A stretch of DNA of 29,323 nucleotides from a virus, in IMG/VR virus record IMGVR_UViG_3300024518_001171, positions 1-29,323 of that record; one strand, 5' to 3'. This document shows, piece after piece, positions 13,690 to 20,410 of this stretch; the first letter of the stretch is position 1, and each line of letters starts with the position of its first letter. The position numbers were made by a program, and so were the translations under genes. The notes below the pieces were generated by a model. It was not told the origin of the DNA. It did not search any database and worked only from the letters and a program-made list of their open reading frames with translations.

Positions 13690-15560
13690 TGGATGAATAT
13701 CAGAAATTTATACATAAGAGTCGGTACGCTAGGTATCTCGACTCAGAGGGAAGGCGTGAAACTTGGGAGGAAACCGTAGATAGGTATTGTCGGTTTTGGG
13801 AAAACACAATCTCACACAAGGGCAAAAAGCTACCCCTTCCAGATGAGGTTAGACAGGCCATCTTGGATATGGAGATCATGCCAAGCATGAGGGCTTTGAT
13901 GACTGCTGGGCCAGCCCTGGAAAGAGATCACATGGCTGGTTATAACTGCTCTTTCATTGCTGTCGATCACGTTAGAGCTTTTGATGAGAACCTGTACGTT
14001 CTCCTTTGTGGTACTGGAGTAGGGTTCAGCGTAGAGAGGCAGTTCATCAGCAAGCTGCCTGATGTAGGAGAAGCCTTTCACGATACTGACTCCACCATAG
14101 TGGTGAGGGACAGCAAGATTGGCTGGGCAAGTGCCCTTCGGGAATTGATCAGCTTTCTATATCACGGTCTGATACCTAAGATAGACTACTCTAGGATTCG
14201 TCCTTCCGGGGCTAGGCTGAAGACTTTTGGAGGCAGGGCTTCCGGGCCAGACCCTTTGAAAAGATTATTCATGCAGTACATTAGAATATTTCAAAACGCA
14301 AAGGGAAGGAAGCTAACCAGTATAGAGTGCCACGACCTTCTCTGCTTTAATGGGGAGGCTGTAGTGGTCGGAGGGGTCCGTAGAGCAGCGGAGCTAAGCT
14401 TGAGCAACCTTACCGATGAGCGCATGCAAAGAGCTAAGATGGGTCAGTGGTTTATCGAGAACCCACAACGAGCCTTGGCAAACAATTCCGTATGCTACAC
14501 AGAGAAGCCAGATATTGGGATATTTATGAGGGAGTGGGTGGCCCTCTATGAATCAAAGAGTGGGGAGAGGGGTATCTTCAACCGCCAAGCGGCTAAAGCT
14601 CTCGCCCCTGAACGGAGAGATACCGACCATGAGTTCGGCTGCAATCCTTGCAGCGAGGTGGTGCTTCGGAGTTGCGGTTTGTGCAATTTATCAGAAGTTA
14701 TACTAAGACCCTCGGACACCATACCTAACGCTCTACGAAAGGTTAGATTGGCTACAATCTTAGGGACTTACCAGTCAACCCTTACAGACTTCAGATATGT
14801 TCGGCCCGTCTGGAAGCGTAATGCAGAGGAGGAGAGGCTACTTGGAGTTAGCTTTACGGGGGTATTTGATTGTCCGGTTATATTAAATGCGTCCCCTGCC
14901 GACCTGGAAGATATGAAGCTGCAAGCTGTGGAGGTTAACGCGCTCTGGGCCAAGAAGTTGAATATTGAACAATCTGTGGCTACAACCTGCATCAAGCCGT
15001 CTGGAACGGTTAGTCAGTTAGTGGGGGTTGCGGGATCCGGGCTTCACCCGTCTTACTCCAAGCACTACATACGAAGAGTCAGGCAAGATATCAAGGACCC
15101 TCTGAACGCAGCTTTAATTAGCGCAGGGCAACCCTTCATACCGGACCCATACAACAAGGACGCTTTGGTGTTTGAGTTCCCGATGAAGACTCCTGCGAAA
15201 TCTCTCACCAAGGACAAGGTGAGCGCTATAGAACACTTGGAGATTTGGAAGAAGTTTTCCATTCACTGGTGTGAACATAAGCCAAGCGTTACAATCTACA
15301 TTGCAGAAGATGAGTGGCTGGCTGTTGGAGCATGGTGCTGGGATAACTTTGATATACTTAGTGGAGTTAGCTTTCTCCCTAAAGCGGATGATGCTCATAT
15401 ATATGAAGCCGCCCCATATGAAGAGATCAACTCAGAGGCGTATAATGCAATGTTGAAGAAAACAAACCTTGCTATTGACTGGGACTCTGTTGTAGAGGAG
15501 AATGACAACACCACAGGCAGCCAGGAGCTTGCTTGCACGGCAGGAGCTTGCGAGATATGA
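13689..15560 (+). CDS. nrdJ: Adenosylcobalamin-dependent (class II) ribonucleotide reductase
   Basis: 623 residues. All catalytic elements are visible: Cys87 in AGYNCSFIAVD and Cys332 in the RSCGLCNLSE segment form the active-site redox pair; NPCSE at 319-323 gives Asn319, the thiyl-radical Cys321 and Glu323; KPSGTVSQLVGVAGSGLHPS (436-455) is the phosphate/substrate loop. The C-terminus has a CX4C pair (Cys616, Cys621) for thioredoxin-type re-reduction, as in the monomeric Lactobacillus reductase. VVGGVRRAAELSLSN also fits that class. Members of that family are about 740 residues, so this is a compact form. It would make deoxynucleotides using host vitamin B12. GTG start at 13689, GAGGGGAG upstream, one-base overlap with the nuclease gene. 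Confidence 0.93.
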   Translation: MDEYQKFIHKSRYARYLDSEGRRETWEETVDRYCRFWENTISHKGKKLPLPDEVRQAILDMEIMPSMRALMTAGPALERDHMAGYNCSFIAVDHVRAFDENLYVLLCGTGVGFSVERQFISKLPDVGEAFHDTDSTIVVRDSKIGWASALRELISFLYHGLIPKIDYSRIRPSGARLKTFGGRASGPDPLKRLFMQYIRIFQNAKGRKLTSIECHDLLCFNGEAVVVGGVRRAAELSLSNLTDERMQRAKMGQWFIENPQRALANNSVCYTEKPDIGIFMREWVALYESKSGERGIFNRQAAKALAPERRDTDHEFGCNPCSEVVLRSCGLCNLSEVILRPSDTIPNALRKVRLATILGTYQSTLTDFRYVRPVWKRNAEEERLLGVSFTGVFDCPVILNASPADLEDMKLQAVEVNALWAKKLNIEQSVATTCIKPSGTVSQLVGVAGSGLHPSYSKHYIRRVRQDIKDPLNAALISAGQPFIPDPYNKDALVFEFPMKTPAKSLTKDKVSAIEHLEIWKKFSIHWCEHKPSVTIYIAEDEWLAVGAWCWDNFDILSGVSFLPKADDAHIYEAAPYEEINSEAYNAMLKKTNLAIDWDSVVEENDNTTGSQELACTAGACEI

Positions 15561-15901
15561 GTTTGCAGAAGAAGAAGCGGTGGACCTCAAGACCTTACCT
15601 TAATTGGGTTAGCAAGCTTCCTTGCGCTTCTTGCGCTATGCTCGATGAAACCATAGTGGCTCATCACCTAACAAGCAGAAACGCCCCATTCTGTGGGGGG
15701 ATGGGGTATAAAGCGTCGGACATATTTGTTATGCCTTTGTGCCATAAGTGTCACAGCGATGCACACAACGGGGATGCGGACGTTCTGGACTGGCAATTCA
15801 CGTTCATCTTTGATACACTTGACAAGGCAACAAGGGCTGGAGTTTTGGAGGTTGATAACATGAGGTCAAAATTTCCACCAGACGAGGGGGTGGTTCTGTG
15901 A
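15557..15901 (+). CDS. HNH/DUF968-type zinc nuclease-like protein
   Basis: 114 residues. RPYLNWVSKLPCASC at 12-26 (Cys23, Cys26), IVAHHLTSRN at 33-42 (His36, His37), FCGGMGYKASDIFVMPLCHK at 45-64 and CHSDAH at 65-70 (Cys62, Cys65, His66, His70) reproduce the DUF968/HNH pattern. The paired Cys bind zinc and the HH provides the catalytic His. Relatives in phages act in recombination or nick DNA. ATG 15557 overlaps the RNR stop (ATGA) and has AGGAG about 10 bases upstream. Confidence 0.8.
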   Translation: MSLQKKKRWTSRPYLNWVSKLPCASCAMLDETIVAHHLTSRNAPFCGGMGYKASDIFVMPLCHKCHSDAHNGDADVLDWQFTFIFDTLDKATRAGVLEVDNMRSKFPPDEGVVL

Positions 15902-16230
15902 TTGACGAGCAAACGGTTGAGAGTGCGTTAGACTTTTTAAGGGATAACGCTGAGAAGATTGCGAAGGCTCGGGCTGAAAGGATCTACCTGGAACAATTCA
16001 GGAAGAGCAAGAAAGCCATTCTCTTCACCCAATCTTTAGAAGATACTGTAGCCGCAAAGGAGCAGTGGGCGTTACAACACCCTGACTACCTAAAGTTACT
16101 AGATGCTTTATCCACGGCGGTTTGCGAGGATGAACGGTTGAGGTTTTTAACTGCGGCAGCGGAGGCTAAGATCGAGGTATGGAGAACAATGCAGGCGAAT
16201 GCAAGAGCAGAGGGAAAGGCGTATTCGTGA
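15898..16230 (+). CDS. Conserved-looking helical phage protein (110 aa, unknown)
   Basis: 110 residues, nearly all helix. It begins MIDEQTVESALDFLRDNAEK and continues IAKARAERIYLEQFRKSKKA, then a region ending AAEAKIEVWRTMQANARAEG. This style of protein (VESALDFLRDNA...ARAERxYLE) is frequent beside single-strand-binding and recombination genes in proteobacterial phages; its function is unknown to me. The GTG start at 15898 overlaps the HNH stop (GTGA), and GGGGGTGG lies just upstream. Confidence 0.75.
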   Translation: MIDEQTVESALDFLRDNAEKIAKARAERIYLEQFRKSKKAILFTQSLEDTVAAKEQWALQHPDYLKLLDALSTAVCEDERLRFLTAAAEAKIEVWRTMQANARAEGKAYS

Positions 16231-16571
16231 GCGGCAGTGAGGCTTTCGGAACAGAAGAGCAGTGGCTACAGGAGTACGAGAATGTTGTGGCGCAATTTGC
16301 GCATGAAGACAGTCTAAATCAACAACGCAGGAGCAAACAGATGGCATATGACCAGAAGGACAACGCGGTATCACTATTTAAGAACGAGGAGAGATCCAGC
16401 GAAAAACATCCACACTACAGCGGTAAGGGGCTTGTTGGCGGGAAGGAGTGGCGCGTAGCTATGTGGAAGAACACAAGCAAAAACGGAAAGGTGTACCTTA
16501 GCTTGAAGTTTGAGGAGCCAAGAGAAAGAGTCCAAGCAACTTCCACCATGGAGGACGATGTACCCTTCTAA
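16227..16571 (+). CDS. SSB/DUF736-like single-strand DNA-binding protein
   Basis: 114 residues from GTG 16227 (overlapping the previous stop), or 76 from ATG 16341, which has a good AGGAG 8 bases upstream. The longer frame adds an acidic Gln-rich segment. The conserved part reads AVSLFKNEERSSEKHPHYSG, then WRVAMWKNTSKNGKVYLSLK, the DUF736 pattern, small OB-like proteins. The last residues, TMEDDVPF, copy the acidic aromatic tip of bacterial SSB (DDIPF), which recruits replication proteins. Position between recombination genes and the exonuclease supports an SSB role. Start choice remains open; both may be used. Confidence 0.72.
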   Translation: MSGSEAFGTEEQWLQEYENVVAQFAHEDSLNQQRRSKQMAYDQKDNAVSLFKNEERSSEKHPHYSGKGLVGGKEWRVAMWKNTSKNGKVYLSLKFEEPRERVQATSTMEDDVPF

Positions 16572-17335
16572 TGACTACAGAACATAAAATAGAATACCAT
16601 GATGGAAATGAGGTAATTCTAAATTTCAACCCAAAGAAGCACTACTATACTGTAGATGATAAGTACGCGCCATCCGTCACCACCATCCTTGATTCTATTG
16701 CTAAACCAGCATTGATACCATGGGCTGCAAGTGAGGGTGCAAAATACTTCAAAGCTAACGTAAAGCCCTTTACCGTAGGCGATATGACTGTTGACGATAT
16801 GGCAAAGGGTATACGCAGTGCGTATAAGAAGAGGTCCGGTGACGCCTTGGTGATAGGGCAGCAAGTCCATGAGTGGGCTGAAGGAGCTATCTTATGGAAG
16901 CTTGGGCGCGGAGAGGCCCCCACTATGCCTGACAGCGAGGAAGCCAAGTCTTCTATAGGTGCATTCAGAGAGTGGGTAAAGACCAACGATATTGAATGGG
17001 TTTCCTCAGAAGAGAAAGTGTTTCACCCGCATAGATGGTATGCCGGTACGGTAGATGCTGTGGCTAGGGTGAATGGGGACTTCTCTGTCATCGACTTCAA
17101 GACATCTGCTGCAATCTACAGCCCGTACCATCTACAGTGTGCCGCTTACGCTAAATGTGTAGAGCTCATCTATGGGGAAGAGGTTGAGAAAGCTTACATA
17201 TTGAGGTTTGATAAGAAAACTGGAGACTTCGAGGCACAAGCATCTTCAGAAATAGAAGAAAACTTCCGTGCATTCCTGGGGTTTTTAGAGGGGTATCGCA
17301 GGCTGAAGGATCTAGAAAACAAAGGGAGTAAATAA
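16571..17335 (+). CDS. RecB/Cas4-like PD-(D/E)XK exonuclease
   Basis: 254 residues. Motifs in order: SVTTILDSIAKPALIPWAAS (35-54), typical of phage PDDEXK exonuclease N-termini; GQQVHEWAEG with His100; WYAGTVDAVARVNGDFSVID with Asp162 and Asp175; DFKTS with Lys177; and YHLQCAAYAKCVE with Gln189 and Tyr193. These are the RecB-nuclease ligands and catalytic Lys. It probably degrades or resects DNA ends with the SSB-like protein made from the gene just upstream (TAATG overlap). There are not enough cysteines in the right place for a Cas4 Fe-S cluster. Confidence 0.85.
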   Translation: MTTEHKIEYHDGNEVILNFNPKKHYYTVDDKYAPSVTTILDSIAKPALIPWAASEGAKYFKANVKPFTVGDMTVDDMAKGIRSAYKKRSGDALVIGQQVHEWAEGAILWKLGRGEAPTMPDSEEAKSSIGAFREWVKTNDIEWVSSEEKVFHPHRWYAGTVDAVARVNGDFSVIDFKTSAAIYSPYHLQCAAYAKCVELIYGEEVEKAYILRFDKKTGDFEAQASSEIEENFRAFLGFLEGYRRLKDLENKGSK

Positions 17336-17336
17336 C

Positions 17337-17606
17337 ATGCGTGATGAGGAGCCAGGAATAGCGGGGATGATGATGTTTCATGTCTCCGCTGCTGTTTCGC
17401 TAATGCGAATGGTGATTGAGAATGATTTGGTTGATAGAGAGGTTCTCTTATCCATCATAGAGGAAACAGCTAATGAGTCGGACTGCGTTAGAGAGCAGGC
17501 GTTGTGGGAGACATTCGCAGACTTCTTAGACGAGTCTATTGATGAGGTGGTTGAGAGTCCCGCGCTAAGTGTTGTTAAATTCCCTGGGAGTGACACAGTA
17601 CAATGA
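17337..17606 (+). CDS. Acidic hypothetical protein (89 aa)
   Basis: 89 residues, helical and strongly acidic in its second half (ADFLDESIDEVVES). The N-terminus (GIAGMMMFHVSAAVSLMRMV) is Met-rich and hydrophobic but interrupted by His and Arg, so probably a packed helix rather than a membrane span. AGGGAG lies about 10 bases before ATG 17337. Its stop overlaps the phosphoesterase start (ATGA). No family recognised. Confidence 0.65.
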   Translation: MRDEEPGIAGMMMFHVSAAVSLMRMVIENDLVDREVLLSIIEETANESDCVREQALWETFADFLDESIDEVVESPALSVVKFPGSDTVQ

Positions 17607-18343
17607 ATTTACTTATTATTGGTGACCCACACGCTAATCCAGACTACGATAACGACAGGTTTGAAGTCTTAGGTAAGTTCATTGCAAAAGAAAGGCCGCA
17701 CCATATCGTGTGCATAGGTGACATGGCAGATATGCCTAGCCTCTCGTCTTACGACAGAGGCACCAGAGGATTTGAAGGGCGAAGGTACTACAAGGACATA
17801 GACTCTGTAATAGATGCTCAGGAGAGGCTGTTTAAGCCCATAAAGAAGGTCCGTGGGTATAAACCTAAGTTATATATGACCTTGGGGAATCATGAGGACC
17901 GGATAGAAAGGGCTGTAAACACCAACCCAGAGTTGGACGGGGCTATAAGCGTAGACGATCTAAAGTATAAGGAGTTTGGCTGGAAGGTGACCCCTTTCAA
18001 AAGTGTGCTAACCATACAGCGCATCTCATTTAGTCATTACTTTACAAGCGGTGTAGCCGGGAGGCCAATCAGTTCAATACACATAGGGCATCAGCTTGTG
18101 TCTAAGCTCCATTGCTCTGCTGTGCAAGGACACTCACACCTGTACAACCATTCAGAACAGTCTAGGCCAGACGGACAAAAGATCTTTGGGCTTAGTGTGG
18201 GTTGCTTCTCACACCCTAAGTACCGTGAGTCCTGGTGCGCTGACACTGTGCATCAGTGGTGGAGGGGGGTTATCATGTTAGAAGGACTGGATGGGGAGGG
18301 GTACTACAATAGTATTAGAGCAATCACGCAACGATCCCTATAA
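17603..18343 (+). CDS. Calcineurin-like metallophosphoesterase
   Basis: 246 residues with the full metal-binding series: GDPHAN at 7-12, GDMAD at 39-43, GNHED at 95-99, a mid-chain His (IGHQ near 161), and GHSHLYNH at 176-183. These coordinate the two-metal centre of calcineurin-type phosphoesterases. The substrate may be a nucleotide, cyclic nucleotide, phosphoprotein or DNA end; context among DNA metabolism genes favours a nucleic-acid or nucleotide target, by inference. It is the last gene of the plus block, ending where the opposing terminator begins. Confidence 0.85.
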   Translation: MNLLIIGDPHANPDYDNDRFEVLGKFIAKERPHHIVCIGDMADMPSLSSYDRGTRGFEGRRYYKDIDSVIDAQERLFKPIKKVRGYKPKLYMTLGNHEDRIERAVNTNPELDGAISVDDLKYKEFGWKVTPFKSVLTIQRISFSHYFTSGVAGRPISSIHIGHQLVSKLHCSAVQGHSHLYNHSEQSRPDGQKIFGLSVGCFSHPKYRESWCADTVHQWWRGVIMLEGLDGEGYYNSIRAITQRSL

Positions 18344-18365
18344 AAAAAGGCCCCGTTAGGGGCCT
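18342..18365 (-). terminator. Intrinsic terminator of the leftward block
   Basis: On the minus strand a seven-pair stem (AGGCCCC and GGGGCCT, plus positions 18348-18354 and 18359-18365, loop TAAC) is followed by a run of seven T (plus-strand A-run 18342-18348). It ends leftward transcription exactly at the stop codon of the rightward phosphoesterase gene. In plus orientation no T-run follows the stem, so it would act mainly one way. Confidence 0.9.
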
Positions 18366-18378
18366 CGGCTACGAATGG

Positions 18379-18459
18379 TTAGGCGTATGTTCTTTTGCGG
18401 ACGCATTGCTTGGGTCGCCCTGTTTTTTTACCCGTGCTCCGATTGGAGCGTTGAGTTGT
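18379..18459 (-). pseudogene. Basic AT-hook-like frame without a start codon
   Basis: The minus strand reads KATTQRSNRSTGKKTGRP, then KQCVRKRTYA and a stop at 18381-18379. The peptide is very basic and has a GRPK core as in AT-hooks. The codon where a start would be expected, just before Ala-Thr-Thr, is AAG not ATG, and no ATG, GTG or TTG lies upstream in frame. Either the start was lost or the frame is not coding. It is the last potential gene before the terminator. Confidence 0.25.
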
Positions 18460-18473
18460 AGCCTTTAAGTTAA

Positions 18474-18770
18474 CTACAAGTAAGTAATATCCACTACACA
18501 TCCCTTGGGGAACGCTGTTATCCCGTAGGGTACGGGCTTGTCCGTAGCTTTGCCCTCCCAGTCTTCATAGTCTAGAGTGTTAGCGATCTTTAGGGTTTTT
18601 TCATCTTCGTAGACATGCCATCCTATGCTTTCCAGGACAGGGCATTTAACCTCTGTATGCTTCTCCCACTCATTAGAGGCAATGATATCTCGCCACTTTA
18701 TGCGGCAGATCTTATAAGAAGTGAAGTTTACTTCTTCTTCTTGCGTTCCAGTGGACCGGGGAGTATCCAA
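18474..18770 (-). CDS. Phage hypothetical protein (about 98 aa)
   Basis: The clear part begins at EVNFTSYKICRIKWRDIIAS and ends GITAFPKGCVVDITYL. A W-D-I start, a GWHVYEDEKTLKIANT middle and a P-K-G-C-x-x-x-I end form a pattern I associate with small conserved phage proteins of unknown function. No ATG is available. A TTG at 18770 gives 98 residues and another at 18812 gives 112; both overlap the lipoprotein gene. The 5' end is therefore uncertain. Soluble, no signal peptide. Confidence 0.6.
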   Translation of the reverse strand: MDTPRSTGTQEEEVNFTSYKICRIKWRDIIASNEWEKHTEVKCPVLESIGWHVYEDEKTLKIANTLDYEDWEGKATDKPVPYGITAFPKGCVVDITYL

Positions 18771-19126
18771 CCCAGCACCATAGGAGCTAATATTACTAAT
18801 ATTAATAGCCAACCTCCCATACTGACGAGATCGCCAAGTAAGGTCCAGAAGTTATCAGGTGCGCAATTATTCAATGTGGTGCCTCCAGTCTTCTCGCTTG
18901 ATAGATCCGCACCCACACTCATCACAGAGGCAGCTAGTCCCCCAGCTACCGCCGGTACAAGGGCACCCGAACTCACTACAGATCCCACACCCGCAGCCGC
19001 TGTCGTGACTCCCCCGACTATTGCCGCTTTCTTTAGGCTGCTGCATCCTACGAGAACAAGTGGTAAAGAACAGACGCTAATATAACGCCAATAATTAGTG
19101 CGTAGATAGGGTTTTCTTTTGCCCAA
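18728..19126 (-). CDS. Lipoprotein with C-terminal membrane segment, lysis-region candidate
   Basis: From TTG 19126 the protein (132 aa) has a textbook lipoprotein signal: basic MGKRKPYLRTNYWRY, hydrophobic ISVCSLPLVLV, then lipobox LVGC with Cys28. The mature part starts SSLKKAAIVGG, has a Gly/Ala-rich stretch (AAGVGSVVSSGALVPAVAGG), then a second span WLLILVILAPMVLGWIL and a KKKK tail. A longer frame to 19234 would disrupt the signal and overlap the IscA gene. The start lies inside the 31-aa gene in another frame, an arrangement like Rz/Rz1 outer-membrane spanins. A spanin or holin-type role is inferred. Confidence 0.6.
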   Translation of the reverse strand: MGKRKPYLRTNYWRYISVCSLPLVLVGCSSLKKAAIVGGVTTAAAGVGSVVSSGALVPAVAGGLAASVMSVGADLSSEKTGGTTLNNCAPDNFWTLLGDLVSMGGWLLILVILAPMVLGWILPGPLERKKKK

Positions 19127-19143
19127 ATTTTTAATGATTCCAT
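19048..19143 (-). CDS. Small membrane protein (31 aa)
   Basis: ATG 19143 to TAG 19048: MESLKIWAKENPIYALIIGV, then ILASVLYHLFS. One hydrophobic span with an N-terminal charged end. GAGGA lies about 7 bases upstream and the ATG overlaps the IscA stop (TAATG), strong signs of real translation. Its 3' two thirds overlap the lipoprotein gene in a different frame. Possibly a holin-like or spanin-associated peptide. Confidence 0.6.
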   Translation of the reverse strand: MESLKIWAKENPIYALIIGVILASVLYHLFS

Positions 19144-19448
19144 TAAGTTTCCTCAAGTGTGAAAGAATTACCGCAACCACATGACTTAGTGTTGGGTATT
19201 TTGAAGTTGAAGGAGGGGGAGAACGGGTCATCAATCCAATCCAGAGTCGCCTTTGACAAATACGCCGCCGAGGTGGAGTCTATAACCAAGTTCCTTTTCA
19301 GCCATATGTCGTTCTCGTTTGCTCCATCTGTCTTCGACAAGCCTACCGTGAATCCGCTGCAACCACCCCCATTGACTTCTACCCTTAGATATTCTGCTTC
19401 GGATAGAGTTTGATCTATTTTCTTTTCTGCTGCTGGTGTGATGTTCAT
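19143..19448 (-). CDS. A-type iron-sulfur carrier (IscA/ErpA/HesB family)
   Basis: 101 residues, the normal family length. The three ligand cysteines are present: Cys30 in VEVNGGGCSGF, and Cys90 and Cys92 in PNTKSCGCGNSF, matching Cys35/99/101 of IscA. The beta-rich middle with FNFKIPN before the CGCG motif is typical. These proteins bind iron or 4Fe-4S clusters and pass them to target enzymes. In a phage this is an auxiliary gene, perhaps serving a viral or host Fe-S protein. It overlaps the coiled-coil gene upstream (ATGA) and the 31-aa gene downstream (TAATG), so it is co-translated with the membrane genes. Confidence 0.92.
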   Translation of the reverse strand: MNITPAAEKKIDQTLSEAEYLRVEVNGGGCSGFTVGLSKTDGANENDIWLKRNLVIDSTSAAYLSKATLDWIDDPFSPSFNFKIPNTKSCGCGNSFTLEET

Positions 19449-19711
19449 TGGGCACGGCGAAGTCCTAAGTTATCAATTTTAAATGTAAGGGATTTTAACA
19501 TATCTTTTATTTCGCTGAATTGTTCGCTGTGCCGCTCGTCTGTCCTGTCCATTCTTTCGGATAGGCTTTTCAACTCCATCTTATTAACAACTGTTTCTTG
19601 TTCTATGCCAGTAACATAGGTAAAGAATCCGACAGCAATAGCTATAGTGCTGAGTAAATGGGATACACTGAGACTCTTGCTCATGTGCCAGCCGTTCTTT
19701 TGCTCTTCCAT
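19445..19711 (-). CDS. Membrane-anchored coiled-coil protein (88 aa)
   Basis: 88 residues: a short polar N-terminus, one hydrophobic span (LLSTIAIAVGFFTYVTGI, about 19-36), then a charged heptad-like helix (MELKSLSERMDRTDERHSEQ, FSEIKDMLKSLTFKIDNLGL). The layout, inner-membrane anchor plus periplasmic or cytoplasmic coiled coil, suits an i-spanin or holin-associated protein. It overlaps the neighbouring genes by TAATG and ATGA. Confidence 0.65.
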   Translation of the reverse strand: MEEQKNGWHMSKSLSVSHLLSTIAIAVGFFTYVTGIEQETVVNKMELKSLSERMDRTDERHSEQFSEIKDMLKSLTFKIDNLGLRRAQ

Positions 19712-20013
19712 TAGCGAACCTTCGTTGCTAAGATTTTGTCTAACATTTGTTCTATAGACTGCAATCTATAGACCATCACATCTAAATCTTTCACAGCTTC
19801 TTGAACCTCTTTCTGATCCCCTGTGAGCTTCTTGAGATTATGTATCTCTATACCACACTGCTTAGCTTCCGCCTCTAAAGCGGGTATAGCGCGTCCCTGG
19901 ATTCCTGATAGACGCTCTACCTCTGCAGATAGTCCAGAAGCCCACCAGATTGCACCGCATGTCTGTACAATAACAAAGATTATTGCACCAAAAAATTTAG
20001 CGTCTATATTCAT
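19711..20013 (-). CDS. Membrane-anchored coiled-coil protein (100 aa)
   Basis: 100 residues: MNIDAKFFGAIIFVIVQTCG, then AIWWASGLSAEVERLSG gives one membrane helix from about residue 7 to 27, followed by coiled coil to the C-terminus. It resembles the next gene in plan but not in sequence. GGAG lies 5 bases before the ATG at 20013. Such paired short membrane coiled-coil proteins occur in lysis cassettes of marine phages; holin or spanin roles are possible and not distinguishable here. Confidence 0.65.
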   Translation of the reverse strand: MNIDAKFFGAIIFVIVQTCGAIWWASGLSAEVERLSGIQGRAIPALEAEAKQCGIEIHNLKKLTGDQKEVQEAVKDLDVMVYRLQSIEQMLDKILATKVR

Positions 20014-20403
20014 TTACACTCCTAGCTTTGGGCCTTCTTCTGAGGGTTGTTTAGCTGGTAAACTCTTTGCCTCTGTTGGTACCAAGGAATCCTTTGCTGT
20101 CATAAAAATACAAGACATATTGAGATTAGGATTTCCCAATATAATTGTAGAGGATGGGTTGTTCTTATTCTCAGTAATAATCATGAACAAGGGAAGCGGC
20201 CTGTCTACAGTGATCTCCATGGTATAAGCTGGCACCTCGTTATACTTCTCCATCAGTTCTAGTATTAGATACTCAGGACCACCCTTTGTGCATAGTACTT
20301 GCATCGGCACCACCGTAGCGTAGGGCTCAACCTTTACTGCATCGGCTGTCGGTGAAAACGTGAACGCCGCCCACAGCAGTAGTATCATTAGTTTAGCTGT
20401 CAT
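20014..20403 (-). CDS. Secreted hypothetical protein (129 aa)
   Basis: 129 residues with a Sec signal peptide, MTAKLMILLLWAAFTFSPTADA, cleavage likely after Ala22. The mature part contains CTKGGPEYLILELMEKYNEV and DRPLPLFMIITENKNNPSST, ending in a Pro/Lys-rich tail. Two Cys (about 38 and 97) could form a disulfide in the periplasm. I know this only as a phage hypothetical type. Its place beside the membrane coiled-coil genes suggests an envelope function. Confidence 0.65.
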   Translation of the reverse strand: MTAKLMILLLWAAFTFSPTADAVKVEPYATVVPMQVLCTKGGPEYLILELMEKYNEVPAYTMEITVDRPLPLFMIITENKNNPSSTIILGNPNLNMSCIFMTAKDSLVPTEAKSLPAKQPSEEGPKLGV

Positions 20404-20410
20404 CTCGATC

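Noticed and set aside
18421-18460. GCTCC-GATT-GGAGC hairpin near a T-run as a second terminator
   Set aside because: The T-run lies on the wrong side of the stem for plus transcription, and no T-run follows on the minus strand.
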